Shown: positions 1 through 7,334 of the stretch, one piece after another
How positions within the stretch are numbered: the stretch's first letter is position 1
Layout: every line of letters begins with the position of its first letter
Assembly (NCBI GenBank): GCA_964412455.1
Contig: CAYPOT010000043.1
Coordinates: forward strand, 1-32,796
Source: JAAXXJ01 sp964412455
GTDB taxonomy: Bacteria; Nitrospirota; UBA9217
Reading direction: 5' to 3'
Length of the DNA stretch: 32,796 nt
Made by a program: the position numbers and the translations under genes
The notes under the pieces: model-generated
Told to the model about the DNA's origin: nothing
What the model saw: only the letters and a program-made list of their open reading frames with translations
Database searches by the model: none

Positions 1-101
1 CCGAACCCACACCTACATATTGTCTTCCGGTAACATTTAATTATGAAGCAGCTGGTTCCGTGAAAAACCGAAAGATATTCAAGCATAGAGAATTATTCAT
101 C

Positions 102-368
102 TTACCAGATATCGGACTTGTGCTTTCCTCCCTGTTTGAGCAGCACGTCGATGACCGCCTCATTGAAGAAATTCGTGTTCTGGCGCAGAGTGACATCCAC
201 CATGGTCTCGTAGTACTTCCTTCCCTCGGCGAGCTCCTCCGACAGGACATCGAAGAGGCTGTCCTTCTCGATGCCCTCTTTCACCTTTGCCTGGTTGTAC
301 AGAAGGATGTCGGAGAGAATGGTCCGCGCCAGTCTCTTTGCTTCATCATTGCGGGAGATCGATCGCAT
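102..368 (-). CDS. small conserved protein of unknown function
   Basis: I do not recognise a named family. The 88-residue product is charged and soluble-looking, with no signal peptide and no membrane segment. It reads as mostly helical: an Arg/Lys-rich start (RNDEAKRLAR), a central YNQAKVKEGI stretch and an acidic ELAEGRKYYE stretch. Short proteins and C-terminal tails of this flavour (AKRLAR...SDI..YN...V..G) occur in deltaproteobacterial and Nitrospirota genomes, but I cannot assign a role. It lies 30 bases after the RseC-type gene on the same strand, so it is probably the last gene of the long operon. The ATG is preceded by GAAGGCGG, a usable ribosome binding site. About 100 bases at the window edge after its stop hold nothing I can name. 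Confidence 0.6.
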   Translation of the reverse strand: MRSISRNDEAKRLARTILSDILLYNQAKVKEGIEKDSLFDVLSEELAEGRKYYETMVDVTLRQNTNFFNEAVIDVLLKQGGKHKSDIW

Positions 369-398
369 AACGATAACCGCCTTCAGATGCAGTCTGCA

Positions 399-830
399 TC
401 AGCCGATGATCTCAACGATCACGGGTTTGTACTCCTGTGTCTTTTCAACTTTTTTATTATAGCCTCGAAGGAAGAAAAAAGATACCGCCATAAGGGCCAT
501 CCCCGAGATGAACGCCCAGAGATCTGAATTGGCCTCGCCGGAGAACGTTTGCGCAAGGTTCTTTCCGATGATGGCTGCAGTGATAAAAACGGTCATGGGA
601 ATGCCGTACAGGATGATCGACGCCTTCAGATATACCTGCGGCGCGACCACGACCTTCACTTTCTGTCCCTTTTTCGCTCCCAGGGGATTGGACGCCTCCA
701 TGGTGGAGTCCTCCCCCTGCGGATGACAGACCGCTGACGAGGCGCACTTTTCACAGGAGCTCCTGGCGAGAATGGATACCTTGGCCAGGCCGCCGGTCGT
801 TTCGATGACAATGCCTTCTTCTTCTATCAT
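399..830 (-). CDS. rseC: SoxR-reducing system RseC/MucC family membrane protein
   Basis: This 143-residue protein fits the RseC family. It has an N-terminal cytoplasmic part with a cysteine cluster (C26, C29, C35, in a CEKCASSAVC setting), then two hydrophobic helices at about 68-90 and 103-122, and a short polar tail. In Enterobacteria RseC works with the Rsx/Rnf electron-transport complex to keep SoxR reduced and also tunes sigma-E. In anaerobes the family is usually linked with Rnf or redox functions. No rnf, soxR or rpoE gene is present here, so the local role is open. It follows cimA on the same strand, with a repeat-derived hairpin between them. The ATG is chosen because GAGG lies seven bases upstream. 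Confidence 0.8.
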   Translation of the reverse strand: MIEEEGIVIETTGGLAKVSILARSSCEKCASSAVCHPQGEDSTMEASNPLGAKKGQKVKVVVAPQVYLKASIILYGIPMTVFITAAIIGKNLAQTFSGEANSDLWAFISGMALMAVSFFFLRGYNKKVEKTQEYKPVIVEIIG

Positions 831-847
831 GAGATAACCTCAATGCC

Positions 848-907
848 GCCACGAAGACACGAAGGCACAAAGGTTCTGCTTTCTTCGTGTCTCAGTGTCT
901 TTGTGGC
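848..907. repeat. imperfect inverted repeat of the CCACGAAGACACGAAGG family
   Basis: The left arm at 848-872 (GCCACGAAGACACGAAGGCA...) pairs imperfectly with the right arm at 883-907 (CTTCGTGTCTCAGTGTCTTT...). Together they fill almost the whole gap between cimA and rseC. Related words recur at 32702-32725 and in half form at about 27272-27290. The RNA could fold into a long hairpin. Confidence 0.75.
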
Positions 908-931
908 AAGACCTATGTCTTGCGCTTTTTT
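906..931 (+). terminator. hairpin plus T6, possible terminator on the plus strand
   Basis: GCAAGAC (906-912) and GTCTTGC (917-923) form a perfect 7-bp stem with a 4-base loop, followed by GC and six T (926-931). This is the shape of an intrinsic terminator for plus-strand transcription. It overlaps the cimA stop codon, so on the minus strand it would be a stem right at the end of cimA without a U-tract. No plus-strand gene ends here, so a role against antisense transcription is only inferred. Confidence 0.4.
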
Positions 932-2517
932 GATTTATCCGTCCGCAGGAGCTTGTACTCGATGCTGTCAACCAGCGCCTGCCAGCTAGCCTCGAGCACA
1001 TTCTCGGAAACGCCGACGGTGCCCCATTTGGACTTTCCGTCGCCGGATTCGATGAGCACCCGCACGCGGGCAGCGGTTCCCTCGGCCGCGGTCAGGACCC
1101 GGACCTTGTAGTCCAGCAGCCTGACGCTCTCCAGCCCCCTGCCCGGGAAATACTTCGGAAGGACCTTGCGGAGCGCTTTGTCCAGCGCGTTCACGGGTCC
1201 GTTCCCCCAGGCAGCCGTATGCTCGACCTGGCCTCCGACCTCGACCGTCACGGTGGCCTCGCTCACCGGATGGGGATCGAGCTTCCGCTTTTCCGTCAGG
1301 ATGCGATAATCAATGCGGTCGAACATCGCAAAGACCGATTGATAGCTGTGGCGCGCCCTGAGCATGAGCAGCTCAAGCGACCCTTCCGCCCCCTCGAACT
1401 CGTAGCCTTCGTTCTCAAGCAGTTTGATCCTTTTAAGGATCTCCGCAAGCTCGGGGCTGTCCTTCTTGATCGTGATGCCGAGCTCTGCCGCCTTCTGGAC
1501 GATGTTGCTCTTCCCCGCAAGGTCGGAGACAAGGATCCGGCGCCGGTTGCCCACCTGTTCGGGAATGATATGTTCGTAGGTCCGTGGCATCTTGGAGACG
1601 GCGTCCACATGCACGCCCGCCTTGTGCGCGAAGGCGCTGTCCCCCACGAAGGGAGACCACTTCCGATGCGGCAGGTTGGCGAGCTCGTCAACGTACCGCG
1701 ACAGCTCGCGAAGTTTCCGGAGGCTCGCGTCAGTGACGCAATCGATCCCCATTTTAAGCTTGAGGTCGGGGATAATGGCGCAGAGGTTCGCGTTGCCGCA
1801 TCGTTCGCCGTAGCCGTTGATCGTCCCGTGGACCATCACCGCACCGAGCCTGACCGCCGCCAGGGAGTTGGCGACCGCAACCTCCCCGTCATTGTGGGCG
1901 TGGATCCCGAAGGGAACCCCGATGATCTTGCTCACCCGGACGATGATCTCCTCCACCTCGTGGGGCAGGGCGCCGCCGTTGGTATCGCACAGCACCAGGC
2001 AGTCCGCTCCGGCCGCTTCGGCCGCGAGCAACGTCTCGATGGCGTAGTCGGGATTCGCCTTGTACCCGTCGAAGAAGTGCTCGGCATCATAGACCACCTC
2101 GTCCATGTGTTCCTTGAGGAACGCCACCGAATCCTCGATCATCGCGAGGTTCTCGTTCAGCGTGGTCTTGAGCGCCTTCAGCACATGGAGGTCCCAGGTC
2201 TTGCCGAAGATCGTCGCGACCGGGGCCCCTGAGGCCGCCAGCGACTTGAGACTGGGGTCCTCTGAGGCCTTGAGGCGGGCGCGTCGCGTCGAACCAAAGG
2301 CCGCGAGCTTCGCCTTCCCGAGTTTCACGCGCCGCATCTCCTTGAAAAAATCCACGTCCCGGGGATTGGAGCCCGGCCAGCCGCCCTCGATGTAATGGAC
2401 GCCGAAAGCATCAAGCTTCTGAGCGATGCGGATCTTGTCTTCGACGGAAAAGTTCAGATCTTCGGCCTGTGCCCCGTCGCGGAGCGTCGTATCGTATATA
2501 AGTACTTTCTGTTTCAT
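913..2517 (-). CDS. cimA: (R)-citramalate synthase
   Basis: The enzyme condenses pyruvate with acetyl-CoA to citramalate, the first step of the threonine-independent route to 2-oxobutyrate and isoleucine. The 534-residue length and architecture match the CimA branch of the isopropylmalate/homocitrate synthase family. An HMGL-like TIM barrel opens with DTTLRDGAQ (9-17, metal and substrate site), followed by HAHND (206-210, metal-binding histidines) and GTINGYGERCGN (231-242). The C-terminal part from about 400 on is the LeuA-type dimerisation/allosteric domain, so feedback inhibition by isoleucine is expected from the family. It follows lysC in the operon after a repeat-filled gap, which fits coordinated aspartate-family and branched-chain synthesis. 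The start ATG has only a weak GAGAA upstream, but the DTTLRDG motif lies at the usual distance. 2-Isopropylmalate synthase is the main alternative, and the sequence style favours CimA. Confidence 0.93.
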   Translation of the reverse strand: MKQKVLIYDTTLRDGAQAEDLNFSVEDKIRIAQKLDAFGVHYIEGGWPGSNPRDVDFFKEMRRVKLGKAKLAAFGSTRRARLKASEDPSLKSLAASGAPVATIFGKTWDLHVLKALKTTLNENLAMIEDSVAFLKEHMDEVVYDAEHFFDGYKANPDYAIETLLAAEAAGADCLVLCDTNGGALPHEVEEIIVRVSKIIGVPFGIHAHNDGEVAVANSLAAVRLGAVMVHGTINGYGERCGNANLCAIIPDLKLKMGIDCVTDASLRKLRELSRYVDELANLPHRKWSPFVGDSAFAHKAGVHVDAVSKMPRTYEHIIPEQVGNRRRILVSDLAGKSNIVQKAAELGITIKKDSPELAEILKRIKLLENEGYEFEGAEGSLELLMLRARHSYQSVFAMFDRIDYRILTEKRKLDPHPVSEATVTVEVGGQVEHTAAWGNGPVNALDKALRKVLPKYFPGRGLESVRLLDYKVRVLTAAEGTAARVRVLIESGDGKSKWGTVGVSENVLEASWQALVDSIEYKLLRTDKSKKRKT

Positions 2518-2558
2518 AATGTTATGTTCTCAGTTTCTGGCTTTTCCGCCATACCCCA

Positions 2559-2628
2559 GTGCGGAGTGGCGAGTGCGGAATGCGGAGTAATAGACCGCTT
2601 AGATTCTCTGATTCCGCACTCCGCATTC
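2559..2628. repeat. inverted repeat of GCGGAGTGCGGA words
   Basis: The left arm at 2561-2588 is made of GCGGAGTG and GCGGAATGCGGAG words. The right arm TTCCGCACTCCGCATTC at 2612-2628 is its reverse complement. It fills the lysC-cimA gap and belongs to the same word family as 6413-6440 and 7250-7334. Confidence 0.75.
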
Positions 2629-2630
2629 GA

Positions 2631-3848
2631 TCACGCCGCTTTGTCCATCTCAAAGGTCTCATGCAGCACCCGGACGGCAAGTTCCGTGTACTTGGCTTCG
2701 ATCACAATGGAGATCTTGATCTCCGACGTGCTGATCATCATGATGTTGATGCCCTCTTTGGCCATGGCCGAGAACATCCTTGCCGCCACACCGGAATGGG
2801 ACCGCATGCCCACGCCGACGATGGAGACCTTGGCGATATCCTCCTTCACGCTCACTCCCTTGGCGCCGATCTCGGCCACCACCTTTTGCATGACGTCGAG
2901 GATCTTTTTGGCATCGGTCTTCGGCACGGTAAAGGTCATGTCGGTGAGACCGCCCTCGCCGATGTTCTGAATGATCATGTCCACCACGACATTGTTCTCC
3001 GAGATGGTAGTAAATATCTTCGCCGCAACTCCCGGTTTGTCCGGCACGCCCTGTACCGTCACTTTCACCTGGTTCTTATCATATGCCACGCCGGACACCA
3101 CAACTTTCTCCATGTCTGCATCCTCCTTGGTCACCAGGGTGCCGGGATTATCATTGAAACTGGACAGCACTCTCACGGGAACGTCATATTTTTTCGCGAA
3201 CTCGACCGAGCGGGTCTGGAGCACCTTGGCCCCCAGGCTCGCCAGTTCAAGCATCTCATCATAGGAGATCTTATCCAGCTTTCGTGCCTGCGGCACCATG
3301 TTCGGGTCCGTGGTGTAAACGCCGTCCACGTCCGTATAGATATCGCAGACATCGGCTTTCAGCGCCGCGGCCACAGCCACGGCTGACAGGTCCGAACCGC
3401 CGCGTCCCAGCGTGGTCACGTCGTCGGTCTCCGTGATGCCCTGGAAACCCGCCACGACCGCGATCTTGCCGTCCTTCAGCGCCTGCATGACCCGATCGCA
3501 CGAGATCTTTTCGATCCGTGCTTTCGTGTGAACGCAGTCCGAGATGATCCCCGCCTGTCTGCCGGTGAAGGACTGCGCCTTGTGCCCAAGCGCCTGGATG
3601 GCCATGGCGAGAAGAGCGATGGTCACCCGTTCACCCGTGGAGAGAAGCATATCCATCTCGCGCGGGTCGGGATTCTCGCTGACCTGGGAAGAGAGATTGA
3701 TGAGCTTGTCCGTCTCTCCGCTCATCGCGGAGACGACCACGACCACGTCGTGTCCCTGTTCTTTCGTCCGGACAACGCGCTTTGCCACGTTCTTGATGCG
3801 CTCGGGATCCCCGACGGATGTTCCGCCGTATTTCTGAACGATAAGCAC
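2631..3848 (-). CDS. lysC: aspartate kinase
   Basis: Phosphorylates L-aspartate with ATP, the entry step for lysine, threonine, methionine and isoleucine. The 405-residue protein has the kinase signature KYGGTSVGD (6-14), TGER (71-74), the GRGGSD nucleotide/substrate loop (148-153) and YTDVDGVYTTDP (171-182). Two ACT domains follow from about residue 265, so allosteric inhibition by lysine and/or threonine is likely. The length is standard for the monofunctional class. The start codon is GTG at 3848, chosen because GGAGGG lies five bases upstream and the KYGGTS motif then begins at residue 6 as usual. It sits between the phosphomutase-like gene and cimA in the same orientation, in a cluster that also holds homoserine dehydrogenase. 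Confidence 0.96.
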   Translation of the reverse strand: MLIVQKYGGTSVGDPERIKNVAKRVVRTKEQGHDVVVVVSAMSGETDKLINLSSQVSENPDPREMDMLLSTGERVTIALLAMAIQALGHKAQSFTGRQAGIISDCVHTKARIEKISCDRVMQALKDGKIAVVAGFQGITETDDVTTLGRGGSDLSAVAVAAALKADVCDIYTDVDGVYTTDPNMVPQARKLDKISYDEMLELASLGAKVLQTRSVEFAKKYDVPVRVLSSFNDNPGTLVTKEDADMEKVVVSGVAYDKNQVKVTVQGVPDKPGVAAKIFTTISENNVVVDMIIQNIGEGGLTDMTFTVPKTDAKKILDVMQKVVAEIGAKGVSVKEDIAKVSIVGVGMRSHSGVAARMFSAMAKEGINIMMISTSEIKISIVIEAKYTELAVRVLHETFEMDKAA

Positions 3849-3877
3849 TTCTTCCCTCCGTTATAAAATCAAATCCC

Positions 3878-3984
3878 TTTTACCGCAGAGAACGCGGAGC
3901 ACGCAGAGAAAAGCATAAGTAACTTGTACTTTAATAATATCCTGAACGTTATTCTCAGCGATCTCTGCGAGCTCTGCGGTAAAA
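3878..3984. repeat. ACCGCAGAG-type inverted repeat element
   Basis: TTTTACCGCAGAG at 3878-3890 is perfectly inverted as CTCTGCGGTAAAA at 3972-3984. Inside are further words of the same kind (CGCGGAGCACGCAGAG on the left, GATCTCTGCGAG on the right). The element is about 107 bp and fills most of the gap between the phosphomutase-like gene and lysC. A diverged relative lies at 10999-11156. Confidence 0.8.
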
Positions 3985-3989
3985 CGCTT

Positions 3990-5216
3990 TTACTTTTTCA
4001 AGAAAAAATCCATCAGTTTATAGCCGTCCTTGAACACCAGGGCATCGCTTCGGTCCGCGATCCGCTCGTCATAGGACACCGGCCCGCCCTTCCGTTCCGA
4101 CCTGCTGTCATAGAGCACAAAGGGCACCGGCTCGGCCGAGTGCGTCCGGATCTCGAGCGGCGTGGGATGGTCCGGCAGCGCGAGGATACGGTATTCGTCA
4201 AACTGCTGCATGCCGTGCATGACGTTGCCCACGATAAATTCGTCGAAGTCTTCGATGGCCTTGACCTTGTTCTTCACGTCACCGGTGTGGCCTGCTTCAT
4301 CCGGCGCCTCCACGTGCAGGTAGACGATGTCCCTGGACTTGAGGGCGAAGAGCGCGTGCTCCGCCTTGCCCACATAATTGGTGTCGATCCAGCCCGTGGC
4401 CCCCGGCACATTGATGACCTCGAACCCCGCATAGACCCCCAGGCCCTTGGTCAGGTCCACGGCGGAGATCACCGCCCCCTCAAGTCCGTATTTCTCCCTG
4501 AAGGTAGGCATGCTCGGCCGTTTTCCCTGACCCCAGAGCCAGATGCTGTTGGCCGCGCGCTTGCCGGCCTCGAGCCTGCCCTTGTTCACCGGGTGGTTCG
4601 TGAGGATGTCGTAGGACGCCTCCATCAGTTCGTTGACGATATCGTCCCCCTCGCCGCGGGGCAGATAGTCCTGAATATCCTTGTCCTGGATGTCATGGGG
4701 CGGTGAGCAGTCGATGCGGTCCTTCCCCCCCTTCCAGATCATGAGGTGACGGTAGCTCACGCCGGGGTAGAAACGGATGTGCTCGGTCCCCAGTTTGTCG
4801 CCGATCTCCTCGATGAGCGTGCGGGCCTCGTTCGTGGATATATGGCCGGCGCTGAAGTCCTCCATCAAAAATGTTCTGCGACGTCCGGCCGTCGACCCAC
4901 CGCCGGTTGCCTTGAGCGTCACCAGGTTGCAACGGAACGCGACATCATCCGGCCCGAGGGAAACTCCGATGCTCGCAGCCTCGAGCGGAGACCGGCCTGT
5001 ATAGTATTTCCGCGGGTCATATCCCAATACGGACAGGTTGGCCACATCGCTTCCGGGAGCATACCCATCGGGAACCGTGCTGACCATGCCTACCTGGCCC
5101 ACTGACGCCAGCAGATCGAGGTTCGGGGTCTTCGCGGCCTGCAGGCAAGTCCTGCCGCCGAGGTCAGCACGCGGCCAGTCAGCCATTCCGTCCCCGAGTA
5201 AAATGATATATTTCAT
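3990..5216 (-). CDS. apgM: cofactor-independent phosphoglycerate mutase-like protein, candidate homoserine kinase analogue
   Basis: The 408-residue protein belongs to the alkaline-phosphatase superfamily, archaeal-type iPGM branch (ApgM). Visible motifs are LLGDGMAD (6-13, metal aspartate), GSDVANLSVLGYDP (55-68, nucleophile serine region), HVEAPDEAGHTGD (300-312), PDHPTP (347-352) and RTHSAEPVPF (356-365), which carry the metal ligands. The family name implies 3-phosphoglycerate to 2-phosphoglycerate isomerisation. However, members placed next to threonine genes have been proposed as non-orthologous homoserine kinases, and this copy lies between hom and lysC with no ordinary thrB in view. 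I therefore give both possibilities, with the threonine role inferred from context only. The ATG at 5216 has a weak GAAGTGA upstream. It precedes lysC in the operon. Confidence 0.85.
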   Translation of the reverse strand: MKYIILLGDGMADWPRADLGGRTCLQAAKTPNLDLLASVGQVGMVSTVPDGYAPGSDVANLSVLGYDPRKYYTGRSPLEAASIGVSLGPDDVAFRCNLVTLKATGGGSTAGRRRTFLMEDFSAGHISTNEARTLIEEIGDKLGTEHIRFYPGVSYRHLMIWKGGKDRIDCSPPHDIQDKDIQDYLPRGEGDDIVNELMEASYDILTNHPVNKGRLEAGKRAANSIWLWGQGKRPSMPTFREKYGLEGAVISAVDLTKGLGVYAGFEVINVPGATGWIDTNYVGKAEHALFALKSRDIVYLHVEAPDEAGHTGDVKNKVKAIEDFDEFIVGNVMHGMQQFDEYRILALPDHPTPLEIRTHSAEPVPFVLYDSRSERKGGPVSYDERIADRSDALVFKDGYKLMDFFLKK

Positions 5217-5275
5217 AAATTCACTTCATAACAAGAAAAAAAACTCGAACGGCCCTCTCGTCTGTCTGTCGATCA

Positions 5276-5518
5276 CTATGAATCGGCGTCATCAATCTCC
5301 ACAGGCTCAACCTTGACGCCCCGTTCCTTTAAATACGCTATGCCCTCATCAAGCTTTTTCTCGGATCCTTCAAGTTCGAGCACAACCTCGCCGACGTTCT
5401 CGGACACCTTGGCACGCCTGATGTTCGGCATGACATCGAACTTCTTGGCCATCGTGAAGATAACGGGCTCTTTGATCAGGTCTTGCGGGAATGTCAGTTT
5501 GACCCTCTTCGTAGCCAT
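5276..5518 (-). CDS. NIL-domain protein
   Basis: The 80-residue protein is a stand-alone NIL domain, the small ferredoxin-like (ACT-like) fold found at the end of methionine-importer ATPases and in NIL-ferredoxin proteins linked to homocysteine synthesis in anaerobes. The pattern is a beta strand (RVKLTFPQDL), the IKEPVIFTMAKKFDV helix, a RRAKVSENVGEVVLELEG hairpin and a final EGIAYLKERGVKVEPVE unit. No cysteines or membrane segment are seen, so no metal cluster is carried. It follows the sulfur carrier and precedes the phosphomutase-like gene. With hom and the sulfur-carrier module nearby, a role in methionine or sulfur metabolism, perhaps ligand sensing or binding, is reasonable but not proven. 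The ATG has AGGAGGTCAC just upstream, a strong site. Confidence 0.8.
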   Translation of the reverse strand: MATKRVKLTFPQDLIKEPVIFTMAKKFDVMPNIRRAKVSENVGEVVLELEGSEKKLDEGIAYLKERGVKVEPVEIDDADS

Positions 5519-5540
5519 GTGACCTCCTTAGGTGACAACA

Positions 5541-5626
5541 GAAGGTAAGAAGGTGGGAGGGTAGGAAGGTAGGAAGATTTCAGCTTTACAGCCGTATGCT
5601 TACCTTCTTACGTTCCTTCCTTCTCA
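5541..5626. repeat. inverted repeat of GAAGGTAGGAAGG words
   Basis: Purine-rich words (GAAGGTAAGAAGGTGGGAGG...) at 5541-5576 are answered by pyrimidine-rich words (CTTACCTTCTTACGTTCC...) at 5599-5626. The arms are imperfect complements and could form a hairpin. The element fills the gap between the sulfur-carrier gene and the NIL gene. Confidence 0.65.
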
Positions 5627-5637
5627 CTTTCCCGTCT

Positions 5638-5913
5638 CTACCTGCCGCCGGCGATAGCGGGCACGATCGAAATGTTGTCGCCGTCCTTCAGCACCGTATC
5701 TTCCTTGTTAACGAAACGGATATCCTCATCATTCACGTAGATATTGATGAAACGGCGGACCTTGCCGCCTTCGGACAACCGTTCCTTGATGCCGGGATAG
5801 TCCTTCTCAAGGGCATCCACCAGTTCCGTGATGTTCTTAGCGCTGCATTCCACCTCCGCCTTTCCATCCGTCAGTTTCTGCAGCGGCGTCGGGATCCTCA
5901 CTTTTACGCCCAT
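5638..5913 (-). CDS. ubiquitin-like sulfur carrier protein (MoaD/ThiS/HcyS type) ending Gly-Gly-Arg
   Basis: This 91-residue beta-grasp protein resembles MoaD, CysO and HcyS. It has an N-terminal VKVRIPTPL strand, a central helix ITELVDALEKDYPG (28-41) and the C-terminal pattern DGDNISIVPAIAGG (77-90). The tail ends Gly89-Gly90-Arg91; the codons GGC GGC AGG then TAG were read directly. Sulfur carriers act with an exposed C-terminal Gly-Gly that is adenylated and turned into a thiocarboxylate, so the extra Arg implies proteolytic trimming first. The gene upstream encodes a JAMM protease and the one before that an E1-like activating enzyme. This fits the HcyS system of Wolinella, where a residue after Gly-Gly is removed by HcyD. 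CysO-type cysteine synthesis is the main alternative. AGGAGGAG precedes the ATG. Confidence 0.88.
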   Translation of the reverse strand: MGVKVRIPTPLQKLTDGKAEVECSAKNITELVDALEKDYPGIKERLSEGGKVRRFINIYVNDEDIRFVNKEDTVLKDGDNISIVPAIAGGR

Positions 5914-5985
5914 GGGTCTTCTCCTCCTGAATTATGAGACACAGAACCGGCAAAGGATCAATGCATCAATGATAAGGTCTTCCTG

Positions 5986-6411
5986 CTAATCAATAATAAC
6001 AAGCGGTGTCTCGCTTACCATCCCCTCTTCGATCACGTACCCCCTGGCGACCGGACTCGCGCGGTCCAGGAGGGAAACGATGACATACACAGCGCTGGGA
6101 TAGTTGGGCAAGCCGGTGCCAGGCCAGTACGCCTTTTCCACATCCACTCCTGAGGGATATGCATGGCCGCCCGGATGGGAATGGAAGATGCCCACCATGG
6201 CAAGTTCTGCTTCCCGCAGGTCCTTCATCACCCGGAACTGCTCCTCCGGGTCCATTTCATAGATGGTCGGTCCCGGCCTCGCATTGTTCATGAGATAGAC
6301 TTTTTCCACCCGGCCATCCCTGCCGCCCAGGATCCCGCAGGCCTCGTTCGGATATCCGTCGTTACAGTGAGTTATGACCTGCTGGAGATGAATACGGGTA
6401 ATAGCCAGCAT
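5986..6411 (-). CDS. JAMM/MPN+ metalloprotease (Mec/HcyD-like)
   Basis: This 141-residue MPN-domain protein has a complete JAMM zinc site: Glu23 in PNEACG and the motif HSHPGGHAYPSGVD with His77, His79, Ser87 and Asp90. Bacterial relatives such as Mec+ and HcyD cut next to the Gly-Gly of a partner sulfur carrier. The carrier gene follows 72 bases downstream and ends Gly-Gly-Arg, so it is the obvious substrate. The frame stays open for 106 codons upstream, but that part overlaps the E1-like gene and a repeat and has no protease character. The start is therefore taken at the ATG at 6411 (MLAITRIHLQQ). Its ribosome binding site would be GGAG-like words inside the repeat just upstream. Confidence 0.88.
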   Translation of the reverse strand: MLAITRIHLQQVITHCNDGYPNEACGILGGRDGRVEKVYLMNNARPGPTIYEMDPEEQFRVMKDLREAELAMVGIFHSHPGGHAYPSGVDVEKAYWPGTGLPNYPSAVYVIVSLLDRASPVARGYVIEEGMVSETPLVIID

Positions 6412-6412
6412 T

Positions 6413-6440
6413 CCGAATTCCGCACTCCGCACTCCGCATT
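6413..6440. repeat. GCGGAGTGCGGA repeat between the E1-like and protease genes
   Basis: Read on the minus strand the gap is AATGCGGAGTGCGGAGTG followed by CGGAATTCGG, the same words as at 2561-2588 and 7250-7334. It makes up the whole 29-base spacer between the stop of the E1-like gene and the start of the protease gene, and supplies the only Shine-Dalgarno-like sequence there. Confidence 0.7.
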
Positions 6441-7244
6441 TTAATGGCTCATCGAGCAAAAGTGCTCGTAGTCGATGAGTTCCTTGATCGTCGGATTTTC
6501 TCCGCACACCGGGCATTCGCGGTTCTTCGGCACTTTTACGGTGCGGAAGCTCATGTCGAGGGCATTCCAGAGAAGCAGTTTTCCTTTCAGCGGCTCGCCG
6601 ATGCCGAGGATCGCCTTGACGACCTCGGTGGCCTGGAGCGTTCCGATGACGCCGGTCACGGCTCCGAGAATGCCCGCCTCCTGGCACGAAGGCACCATGC
6701 CCGGCGGCGGCGGTATCTCGAACAGGCACCGATAACAGGGTCCATCTCCCGGGTAGATGGACATCAACTGCCCCTCGAACCGGAACACCGCGGCGCTGAT
6801 AAGAATTTTTTTGAGCATGACGCAGGCATCGTTCACCAGATACCGGGTCGGGAAATTGTCGCTCCCGTCAACAACGATATCGTAGTCCTTGATGATGTTC
6901 TTGATGTTCGCCGAGGTGAGCCGCTCCTTGTGCGTCACGACGTTCACGTCGTGGTTCAGGGTCTCGTAGGTCTCTTTCGCGGAATCGGCCTTGAGCACAC
7001 CGATGCGGCTTGTATTATGCGCGATCTGACGCTGGAGGTTCGATATCTCCACGCGGTCGTTGTCGATCACGCCGATGGTCCCCACACCGGCGGCGGCAAG
7101 GTAGTACCCCACCGGCGAGCCGAGGCCTCCGGCGCCCACGAGCACGACCTTCGCGTTCAGCAGCCGCTCCTGTCCTTCGCCGCCGACCTCGGGCAGAAGG
7201 ATGTGGCGGCTGTAGCGCAGTATCTGATCTTCGGTAAATTCCAT
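6441..7244 (-). CDS. E1-like adenylyltransferase for a sulfur carrier (ThiF/MoeB/HcyF family)
   Basis: Activates the C-terminal glycine of a sulfur carrier by adenylation. The 267-residue protein has the nucleotide loop GAGGLGSP (37-44), IDNDRVEISNLQRQ (60-73) with the conserved Arg, DGSDNFPTR (126-134), and two zinc-binding pairs, CYRC (170-173) and CPVC (244-247). Cys187 in PSCQEAGILG is the conserved loop cysteine. There is no rhodanese domain, so sulfur must come from another protein, possibly the TusA-like protein encoded upstream. The frame continues 30 codons further upstream, but those codons come from a repeat; the ATG at 7244 (MEFTEDQILRYSR), with GGAAG upstream, is the family start. 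Position before the JAMM protease and carrier supports an HcyF-like role. MoeB of molybdopterin synthesis is the alternative. Confidence 0.92.
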   Translation of the reverse strand: MEFTEDQILRYSRHILLPEVGGEGQERLLNAKVVLVGAGGLGSPVGYYLAAAGVGTIGVIDNDRVEISNLQRQIAHNTSRIGVLKADSAKETYETLNHDVNVVTHKERLTSANIKNIIKDYDIVVDGSDNFPTRYLVNDACVMLKKILISAAVFRFEGQLMSIYPGDGPCYRCLFEIPPPPGMVPSCQEAGILGAVTGVIGTLQATEVVKAILGIGEPLKGKLLLWNALDMSFRTVKVPKNRECPVCGENPTIKELIDYEHFCSMSH

Positions 7245-7249
7245 GATCT

Positions 7250-7334
7250 TCCATTTCGAATTGCGGATTTCGGATTTCAGATTACGAAATGCTTGTCTCT
7301 CCTGAATCCGCATTCCGCAATCCGTATTCCGCAA
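7250..7334. repeat. inverted repeat of GCGGAATACGGA and CCGAAATCCG words
   Basis: On the minus strand it reads GCGGAATACGGATTGCGGAA... followed by ...GAAATCCGAAATCCGCAATT. Partial self-complementary words face each other across a short centre (TTTCGTAATCTGAAATCCG against GCGGATTC). It fills the gap between the TusA-like gene and the E1-like gene and keeps the frame open, giving a false N-terminal extension. Confidence 0.65.

Noticed and set aside
60..527. Plus-strand open frame of 155 codons at the window start
   Set aside because: It crosses the two minus-strand genes at 102-830 and has no recognisable domain or ribosome site.
848..907. CRISPR array made of the regular intergenic words
   Set aside because: The repeats are single inverted pairs, not direct repeats with evenly sized unique spacers, and no cas gene is present.
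1219..2232. Long plus-strand open frame opposite cimA (337 codons)
   Set aside because: It is antisense to a well-supported enzyme gene, has a His/Arg/Asp-rich unnatural composition and no motif. It is a shadow of GC-rich codon use.
6412..6729. N-terminal extension of the JAMM protease frame
   Set aside because: The extra 106 codons are out-of-frame readings of the E1-like gene and a repeat, rich in Arg and His. The family start is at 6411.
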